Part shown: positions 45,652 to 53,800 of the stretch, in pieces | Layout of the letters: each line of letters opens with the position of its first letter | How positions within the stretch are numbered: position 1 is the first letter of the stretch | Assembly (NCBI RefSeq): GCF_900155915.1 | Contig: NZ_FTPO01000002.1 | Span: 558,001-622,000 of the forward strand | DNA length: 64,000 nucleotides | Direction: 5' to 3' | Source of the DNA: Microbacterium sp. RU33B | GTDB taxonomy: Bacteria > Actinomycetota > Actinomycetes > Actinomycetales > Microbacteriaceae | Notes under the pieces: generated by a model | What the model saw: the letters and a program-made list of their open reading frames with translations, nothing else | What the model was told of the DNA's origin: nothing | Database searches by the model: none | Translations under genes and position numbers: made by a program

Positions 45652-46962
45652 TCACGCCCCCGTGAAGACGAGCCACAGGAGCACGCCGTTGAGGGCCACG
45701 AGGAAGACGGATGCCGCAATCCCCGCCGCCGTCGTGAGAGCGCGGTTGCGGAACGCGCCGAGCACATCGCGCTGCGCGGTGAGCGCCACGAGGGGGATGA
45801 GGGCGAACGGGATGCCGAACGACAGCACGACCTGGCTGAGCACGAGGGCGAGAGTGGGGTCGACCCCGACGCCGAGGATGACCAGCGCCGGCACGAGGGT
45901 CACGAGGCGGCGCGCGAGCAGCGGCACCCGAACGCGCAGGAGCCCGTGCATGATCTCGGCGCCCGCGTAGGCGCCGACGGACGTGCTGGCGAGGCCGCTG
46001 GCGAGGAGTCCTACCGCGAACAGCGTCGCGACCATCGGGCCGAGTCCCGCGTCCAGCGCCGCATAGGCGCCCTCGAGCGAATCGGTGCCGGGCACTCCGG
46101 CCAGGTTCGCTGCGGCCAGCAGCAGAATGCAGAGGTTCACGGTGCCGGCGATGAGCATCGCGATGCTCACGTCCCACTTGGTCGCACGGAGGAGGCGGGC
46201 GGTGGGGATGCCGCGCAGGGCATCGAGGTCGGGGCGCACCCCCTTCGTCTGGGGCAGGCCCGCGGGGGCGAAGCGGTCGCGGGCGAGAGCCGAGTGCGCG
46301 TAGATCGCATGCGGCATGATCGTGGCGCCCAGGATCGACGCCGCCAGGAGCACAGAGTCGGTGCCGTCGAACCGGGGGACGAGTCCTCCCACGACCCCCG
46401 CGGCATCCGGAGGCGCGAGGAAGACGCCGAACGTGAACCCGATCGCGATGATCGCGACGAGGCCGATCACGATGAACTCGAACGCACGCGGGCCCCGGCG
46501 GGACTGCACCATCAGCAGCACGATCGACACCGAGCCCGTGATGACGCCTCCCCACAGCAGCGGGATGCCGAAGAGCAGCCACAGCGCCACGGCGCCGCCG
46601 ATGACCTCGGCGATGTCGGTCGCCATCGCCACGAGCTCGGCCTGCAGCCAGTAGGCCCGCCGGGCCCACGGACGGCGGATGCGGTGTCCGAGGGTCTCGG
46701 GGAGGCTCTGCCCCGTCACGATCCCGAGCTTGGCCGACAGGTACTGGATGAGCCACGCCATGACGTTGCCGATCACGACGACCCAGACGAGCAGGTAGCC
46801 GTAGCGGGCACCCGCGGTCATGTTGCTGGCGACGTTGCCGGGATCGAGGTACGCGACGCCCGCGACGAGGGCGGGGCCCAGGAGCCACGCGAGGCGCGTC
46901 GAGGTGGGCGGCCGCCGGTGTGCGCGGAGAGCGGCGTCCGCGGGTGGAGCATTTTTCGGCAC
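45652..46962 (-). CDS. mntH: Manganese transporter, Nramp family
   Basis: A 436-residue proton-coupled divalent-metal importer with eleven helices. The metal site in helix 1 is DPGNVASNMTAGA, and the helix 6 motif is IMPHAIYAHSALARD, both diagnostic of Nramp/MntH. The GTG at 46962 is preceded by TACCTT at 6 nt, indicating a leaderless message. The start codon lies within one MntR-type palindrome and a second covers the -35 area. It supplies Mn2+ and is paired with mntR. Confidence 0.95.
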   Translation of the reverse strand: MPKNAPPADAALRAHRRPPTSTRLAWLLGPALVAGVAYLDPGNVASNMTAGARYGYLLVWVVVIGNVMAWLIQYLSAKLGIVTGQSLPETLGHRIRRPWARRAYWLQAELVAMATDIAEVIGGAVALWLLFGIPLLWGGVITGSVSIVLLMVQSRRGPRAFEFIVIGLVAIIAIGFTFGVFLAPPDAAGVVGGLVPRFDGTDSVLLAASILGATIMPHAIYAHSALARDRFAPAGLPQTKGVRPDLDALRGIPTARLLRATKWDVSIAMLIAGTVNLCILLLAAANLAGVPGTDSLEGAYAALDAGLGPMVATLFAVGLLASGLASTSVGAYAGAEIMHGLLRVRVPLLARRLVTLVPALVILGVGVDPTLALVLSQVVLSFGIPFALIPLVALTAQRDVLGAFRNRALTTAAGIAASVFLVALNGVLLWLVFTGA

Positions 46963-46970
46963 ACCGAAAA
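46953..46970. promoter_or_regulatory. MntR-type operator 1 over the mntH -10/start
   Basis: TTTTCGG-CACA-CCGAAAA is a perfect 18-bp inverted repeat. It covers the mntH start codon and touches the -10 hexamer, which is ideal for repression. Confidence 0.8.
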
Positions 46971-46974
46971 GGTA
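46969..46974 (-). promoter_or_regulatory. -10 hexamer TACCTT of mntH
   Basis: On the minus strand TACCTT ends 6 nt before the GTG at 46962 and lies between the two palindromic operators. Confidence 0.6.
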
Positions 46975-46981
46975 TCCGAGA

Positions 46982-46997
46982 TTTCGGTGAGCCGAAA
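46982..46997. promoter_or_regulatory. MntR-type operator 2 over the mntH -35 region
   Basis: TTTCGG-TGAG-CCGAAA is a perfect 16-bp inverted repeat with the same half-site as operator 1. The centres are 28 bp apart. Confidence 0.8.
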
Positions 46998-47158
46998 GAT
47001 GGCACCGTCGAGGATGTAGGAGGACACGCCGTGCCGGGCGTCGGAGCGGCCTCGGGCGGCAGATACTCCTACGGTTCTCGACGGGCGCGACGGGTGAGCG
47101 GGCGGGTGGGGTGACGGACGGGCCGGGGGCGACGGGACGTGCGCAGGCTCGACCGGGC

Positions 47159-47164
47159 TACTCT
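47159..47164 (+). promoter_or_regulatory. -10 hexamer TACTCT, leaderless start of SpoU methyltransferase gene
   Basis: TACTCT ends 6 nt before the GTG at 47171, which decides this start over the GTG at 47111. Confidence 0.55.
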
Positions 47165-47170
47165 GAGCCG

Positions 47171-47806
47171 GTGACCGAGCCGGATGCCTCCGAAGCCCCG
47201 CGTGCCCCCGTGGGCGTCGGGCCGTGGCCGGGCGGGCCGGATGCCTGGCCCGACGACCCCCGATACGACCGCGAGCTGCTCGCGCACGGCGATGCGCGCA
47301 ACGTCGTCGACGCCTATCGGTACTGGACGATGGAGGCGATCGTCGCCGATCTCGACGAGCACCGGCACGCGTTCCACGTGGCGATCGAGAACTGGCAGCA
47401 CGACATGAACATCGGCTCGATCGTGCGCAGCGCCAACGCGTTCCTCGCGGCCGAGGTGCACATCATCGGCAGGCGCCGGTGGAATCGCCGCGGTGCGATG
47501 GTCACCGACCGGTACCAGCACGTGCGTCATCACGACGATGTCGCCGCCTTCGCCGCGTGGACGGATGCCGCAGGCCTTCCCGTGATCGCGGTGGACAACG
47601 TCGACGGCTCTGTGCCGGTCGACCGTGCGGAACTGCCCGAGCGGTGCGTGCTCCTTTTCGGCCAGGAAGGCCCCGGGCTCTCCGCCGACGCGCTCGCCGC
47701 GGCATCCGGCGTCGTCGAGATCACCCAGTACGGCTCCACCCGCTCGATCAACGCCTCGGCGGCGGCGGCGGTCGTGATGTACGAGTGGTGCCGCCGCTGG
47801 GCATGA
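47171..47806 (+). CDS. SpoU/TrmH-family RNA methyltransferase
   Basis: A 211-residue SPOUT enzyme that adds a 2'-O-methyl group to tRNA or rRNA. The three knot motifs are all present: NIGSIVRSANAF (catalytic Arg), LLFGQEGPGLS, and TQYGSTRSINASAAAAVVM. The N-terminal 60 residues are an uncharacterised extension. The RNA target is unknown. Confidence 0.92.
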   Translation: MTEPDASEAPRAPVGVGPWPGGPDAWPDDPRYDRELLAHGDARNVVDAYRYWTMEAIVADLDEHRHAFHVAIENWQHDMNIGSIVRSANAFLAAEVHIIGRRRWNRRGAMVTDRYQHVRHHDDVAAFAAWTDAAGLPVIAVDNVDGSVPVDRAELPERCVLLFGQEGPGLSADALAAASGVVEITQYGSTRSINASAAAAVVMYEWCRRWA

Positions 47807-47843
47807 CTTTCGTCCGGCCGTGCCGCATGTGACGGAAGTGTTC

Positions 47844-47849
47844 TAGTGT
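47844..47849 (+). promoter_or_regulatory. -10 hexamer TAGTGT of giant surface-protein gene
   Basis: TAGTGT overlaps the GTG at 47848, so that GTG cannot be the start. Transcription from here gives a leader of about 40 nt carrying the SD hairpin. The -35 is not clear. Confidence 0.5.
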
Positions 47850-47873
47850 GACCCAGGAGCACGTCGAACTTGT

Positions 47874-47894
47874 CGTGCAACGGGGGTTTGCACG
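47874..47894 (+). promoter_or_regulatory. Stem-loop holding the Shine-Dalgarno of the surface-protein gene
   Basis: CGTGCAA (47874-47880) and TTGCACG (47888-47894) form a perfect 7-bp stem. The 7-nt loop CGGGGGT contains the only SD-like run, and the stem ends one base before the ATG at 47896. Confidence 0.6.
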
Positions 47895-47895
47895 G

Positions 47896-50800
47896 ATGAC
47901 CAGCATTCGACACCGACGTCGGCCCGTGGGGGGCCGCGTCCACATGACACGAGGCGGCGTGTGGTCACGCGCCATGGCAGCCGTGGCGGCATTCGTCGTC
48001 GCCGTCCTTGTCGGGAGCCTCGTGACGCCGGCGGCGTTCGCCGACCTCGGCGACGCCGAGCTGACGCTGGAGAAGTTCGTCGCCGGTCGTCCGGCCGACA
48101 CCCCCGTCTACGAACCGGGTGACACGTTCTCCTACGAGATCCTCGTCTCGTGCATCACGCTCGAGGCGGGCTGCGTCAACGCCGCCGTGACCGACACCAT
48201 CCCCGCACCCCTCGAGCTCGACACGTCGCAGGGGAGCCCGATCCGCTCGGTCACGGGCGTCGGCACCCGCTTCGTCCCCAGCTTCAGCGGCAGCACCGTC
48301 ACGGTCGGATTCACACAGCCCCTCGACGGGGCCGACGTGGGCCTGATCGCCGGCACGTCCGACGTCACGATCGTCGTCGCGGTGCGCGTGCCGACGGGCC
48401 TGTCCGTGCAGCAGGGCGGGACGATCTCCAACACGGCCACGGCGACGGCCGTCGATGCCGTCCCCGTGCAGGCCACGGCGCCCGTCACGATCCAGGTCAC
48501 GCAGACGCTCTCCGCGTCGGCGTCGAAGGCCGCGCAGTCCAACATGCCTCCGGGCGAGCCCATCCCGGCCGTTCCCGGCCGGGTCGTGGGCTGGACCCTC
48601 GGCGGCGCCAACACCTCCAACACGACGGTCGATTCGCTCACGATCCAGGACCCGGCCGACACCGCGGCATCCGATCCGTTCGAGTACCTCGCGCTCACCG
48701 GGATCACGAGTCTCGTGCCTCCGGCCGGCGCCGACTCCGTCGAAACGTTCTGGCGGGATGCCGCGGGCACGTGGACGAGCATCACCGGCACTCCCGGGCC
48801 GATTCCGGCCGTGCCCGACGACCTGCTCGCCGGGCTCGCGCTCGATGACGTGCACGGTCTGCGGTTCGTGTTCTCCAACTCCGCCGGCACGCTCGCCGCG
48901 CCACCCGCGGCGACTCCGGCATCCATCCAGCTCGCCACCGCGACGCGCCCGTCGGTCGTCGACCTCGCCGACGGCACGACGCTGACCGTGACCGACACCG
49001 CCCAGGCGCAGGTCGAGGTCGCGGGCGCGACGAGCGCACCCACCACCGCGCAGGCGTCCGTGCAGATCCGCCGGATCAAGCCCACGGTGGCCGTGACGAA
49101 GGTGTTCGACCGCACGACGGTGCTGTCGGGAGACACGCGGACGGCGACGATCGGCGCCTCCGTCGGCGGTGCCCCGGTCGCCCGCATGGTCATCGCGGAG
49201 CCGGGCGCCGGCGGATTGACGCTGTCGCAGCAGGGCCTCGACTTCGTCGGGTTCACGAACGCCGATCTGGAGTGGCCGGTCGGCGCGACGGGTGCCTCGA
49301 TCGTCTACACGTACGCCGACGGCGTCGGCGCCGAGCAGACGGCGACCGGACGCGACACGCTGCCGGCACCCGAGGCCGGCCGAGTGGTCGACGGCTTCAC
49401 CGTGAGCTTCACGGGACTCATGGGCTCGGCCCAGTTCGCATCGCTGCCGTTCGTCGTACGGGCGCAGCCCGTCGTCGGGGAGACCGACATCCGCTCGCTC
49501 AACAGCGCGTCCGCCGTCGTCTTCGACGAGCTCGGCCAGCAGAGCGATGTCGGATTCTCGGAGGCAGCGCTCACCCGCCAGCCGCTGCGGGTGCTCGCGT
49601 CGCTCGAGAAGCAGATCCTCCGCGACTGGATCTGGTCGTCGCCCGGTGCGTCGAGCCTCGTGCAGCTGCCGGCCGCCGTGTCGACGCAGGGCCCCGCGGG
49701 CTCGACCGTGGGCGCCGCCGTCCTGACGGTCAGCGACCCGGGAGACCCGCAGCCGGGTGATCCGCCCACGGCGTTCTGGGACAGCTTCGACCTGCAGCAG
49801 ATCGTGAGCACGTCGGTGCCCGCCGGTTCCACGCTGACGATCACCTACTGGGACGGCTCCGCGTGGACGGCGCTCCCCGGCGGCGCGGGAGCCGGCATCG
49901 TGGGCCCGTCGACCAGCTTCACCTACACGCCCGACGGCGCGCTGCGGGAGCAGATCCAGGGGCTCCGCTACACCTTCACCCCGACCGAGCCGGGCGCCCT
50001 CCTGCCCCCGGGCTTCAACGTGCTGCCGTACTACCGTGTCGCACTCCGCGACGATCTCCGCAGCGATCCGGCGACGCCCGCGAGCGGCGCCGACGGTGTG
50101 CTGTCGAACGACGCCGCGGCGACCGTGACGAACCCGAATGCGTCGCCGACCAGCAGCACCGCGACCGCGTCGGACACGATCGAGCTCCGCGCCCCCGGAA
50201 CCGGCCCCGGCGGCCTCGGCCAGCTCGTGGAGAAGGGCTGGCTCGTCGGCGGCGTGCCCTCGGACGACCTGGCGACGACCACGGCACAGACCGATCAGCA
50301 GAGCTCGCTGCGGCTCACGTGGGGCACGAACGACTACCCGCTGGACGCCGTCACGCTGTCCGACCCGGCGACCGATCCCGCCGACGTCGCCGGCTCGGTG
50401 TACGACGCGTTCGACCTCGTGCGCATCCAGCCCATCACGACGGCCACCGATCCGCTCATGACGTTCGACGCGGTGAACGCGGTGCTGCTGTACTCCTCTA
50501 CGGCGGGCGGATGGGTCGACATCACCTCGACGGTGTGCGGGCCCACCGGCGCGCTCTGCGACGGGACGTTCCCCGGCTACACGCTCACCCCCTCGGAGCG
50601 CGAGTCGACGCTCGGCGTGCGGATCGGATTCATCGAGAGCCCGACCCGCGCGAGCCGCGCGACCTCGCCGAACGATCCGATCGTCGGCTCGGGCGTGGCG
50701 GCATCCGGCATCGTGCGCCCGATCGATCTGACCTACCAGCTGCGGCAGGACCGTCGGTCCGATCCGGCGCAGGCGGTGCTCGGAACGACCAGCGGCATCA

Positions 50801-53800
50801 CGTACAACTCGGGAGAGGTCGGCGTCGTCCTCAACACCGTGCGGCTCGACGCGACCGATCCGGACGCCTCGTTCTCCTCGACCGACGGCGCGACGATCAC
50901 GATCCTCGACACGCCCCTCAACGTGTCGCTCACGAAGTCGTTCGATCAGTCCGACCTGGGCATCCCGCCCGCCGACACGGATGCCGAGCTGTACCCGCTC
51001 GTCACGGGCACCCTGACGGCGACCAACACCACGGCCGCCAAGATCCGATCGCTGACCGTCGCCGATCCCTCGCCGGGTCAGGCCGACCCGACGATCTACG
51101 ACGTGCTCGATCTGCACCAGATCGCCTCGATCAGCGTCCCGGCCGGTGCGACCGGCACCACCGTGACCCTCAGCAGGGGCGCGGCCACCACCGACTACAC
51201 CCTGGCGCAGGCACTGGCGCTGACGCCCGCGCAGCTCGCCGACGTGACCGCCGTCAGCGTGACGCACACCGGGTTCATCGTGTCGCAGGCGACCACCACG
51301 ATCGTCCTCGTCTACCAGGAGCGGCCGCTCACCCGGTCGACCGGCCAGGCGATCCCGCCGGCGTTCGAAGCGCTCAACATCGCGCGGGCGACGATCTCCT
51401 CGCCCGGCGGGACGAGCGCCAACGTCGTCGTCGCCGAGGCATCCGATGACCTCGTGTTCGTGCTCCCCACCTACACCGTGACGGCGTCGAAGACCTTCAA
51501 CGCCGCCAGCCGCTTCGAGGATCAGTCCAACGCCTACGTCGTGACCCTGCGCAGCCGCCCCGAGGGGACCGCGCGCACCACCACCCTCACGATGGAGGAC
51601 GCGACCCCGACCTTCTGGAACGCGTTCTCGTTCACGTCGTTCCCGCAGGCGACTCTGCCGGCGCCCGTGCGCCAGCTGCGCGTCGACGCCCTCGTGGGCG
51701 TCGACTACTCGCTCGTGGGCTCCGACCTCGTCGCGCTCTGCGCCGGCAGCACCGACCTCACGGCGTGCTGGCGGGAGGGCGTGTTCGTGCAGGCGAACCC
51801 GACAACCGGTGCGGTGACGCCCGTCCTGCCCGCCGGCGTCACCGCCGGACAGGTGCGCGGCCTGCGCTGGTCGTTCCGCACCGCCGACGGCGGCAACTGG
51901 GAGCGTCCGTACAACCCGGAGGTCGTCGTCGCCTTCAACACGACGCGCAACGCGCTGCTGCGCTACGGCGTGGGCGGCGCGACCGATCAGCCGGTGCCGT
52001 CGACGCAGCCGGGTCTGGTCGGGGCGCCGGGCGAGCCCGTGCAGGGCACCACGACCGACACGCTCGACGTGAACGGCATCGCCTCGTGGCGCAACGGAGC
52101 GGCGCTGTGGGAGGCGGATGCCTCGTCCACCGCCACCACGCGACTGCTGCACCGCGAGACCCGGCTCAGCATCATGAAGACGCCGACCGGTCCGGAGAGT
52201 CCGGAGAACGACATCCCGTTCACCATCACCGTGCGCAACACCGGCGCGCGCGCCATCACCGATCTGCGGCTCACCGACGTCTCATCGGTCGACGGCCAAG
52301 GCGCGCTGCTGCGCGAGGCGGAGCGGGATGTCGGAGACACGACGCCGATCTACACGTTCTCCCTCGTGGGCTCCAACAACGTCGCCAAGCCCGTCACCGG
52401 GTTCTCGGCGGGCTTCAGCACGACCACGGGCGAACTCTCCATCACGGTGCCGCCGGGCTTCGTCTTCGCCGTCGGCGACACGCTGACGATCACGGCCGCC
52501 CTGCAGTTCCGCATCGGCCTCGAGCCGGAGACCCCCGTCGTCAACACCGTGACCGCCCGCACCGAGCGCATCCTCGACTCCTGCGTCGGCGCCGTCAACG
52601 GCGTCGCGCTCCCCGCGCTGCCCGGCGTGCCCGCGTGCATCGCGACGACCCAGATCACGCCGACGCCGGCCGCACCGCTCCGCATGACGAAGTGGGTGAA
52701 GGGCGAAGGCGCCGGACTGCCGGGCGCCCAGCCGGGAGACCCGCACTACGACGATCTCGGCGTGCTCGCCTTCAACGTGCCGACCACGCAGTGCGAGGCC
52801 CCCAACGGCGTCGACGGCTACTGGCGTACGCCCTGCATCCCGATCACCCGCCCCGGAGGCTCGGAGCGGTGGAAGTTCGAGGTGACCAACCTCGGCAACA
52901 TTCCCGCCACCGTCGTGGCGGGCATCGACGTGCTCCCCGCCTTCGGAGACACGGGCGTGATCATCAACTCCCCGCGCCAGTCCGCGTGGCCCGTGACCTT
53001 CACGGGGGGCGTGCAGTACCTGACGGACCTCGCCGCCGGCGAGTTCCGCAACGTCTACTACATGACCACGGTGCCGTCGACCGTCTGCAACGCGGCCGAC
53101 ATCCTGCGAGAGACCAGCGGAACGATCCTCCCGTCGAACCCGTGCTACACCGACGTCACGACCCGCAACTGGCAGCTGCTCACGCCCGGGATGACGCCGG
53201 CGCAGCTCGCGGAGGTCCGGGCGCTGAAGATCGTCGTCGACTTCGCGAACCGCGCTGCGCAGGGCCTGCCGCCCGGGCAGAGCGTCGGCGTCACGTACAC
53301 GACGTCGACCGCGTGGCAGGCGACCGTCGCCGAGCGGCTCGACCGTGATTCGATCGCCTGGAACTCCGCCGCCGTAGGCGCGCGCGGCGTGCTCGACGAC
53401 CTCGACTACGTCACGACGGTCGTGGAGCCCCGCAAGGTGGGCGTCGCGATGGCCACAGGCAAGATCGACCTCGCCAAGGATGTCGTCGTGCCCGACGGGT
53501 GGGATCCCGCCATAGTGATGCCCACGAACTACGACTTCGACGTCTCGTGCACGTCGGGGCCGGAGCAGGTGAGACTCGTCAACACGGCGGGCGCGTCGAT
53601 GTCGCGGGTGCAGCTCGCCGCCGACGGCACCGTGCTCCACTACGCCGACGGCGCCGATCCGGTGACCTCTCCGTGGTCGAACGTGAACCTCCCGCTCTTC
53701 GCCCGCTGCTCGCTCGTGGAGGCGACTCCGACGCCCGGCGTCGAGGTCGGCTACAGCGATCAGCCGATCACCGCACTGCGCGATTGGGACACGCGGCCGA

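Noticed and set aside
47848..47850. GTG as start of the giant surface protein
   Set aside because: It overlaps the -10 hexamer TAGTGT (47844-47849). The ATG at 47896 follows an SD-bearing hairpin and a plausible leader.
47965..52152. 1,395-codon minus-strand frame antisense to the surface-protein gene
   Set aside because: Arg/Gly/Val-rich low-complexity translation typical of GC-rich antisense shadows. It has no ribosome-binding site, no domains, and the opposite strand codes for a clear modular protein.
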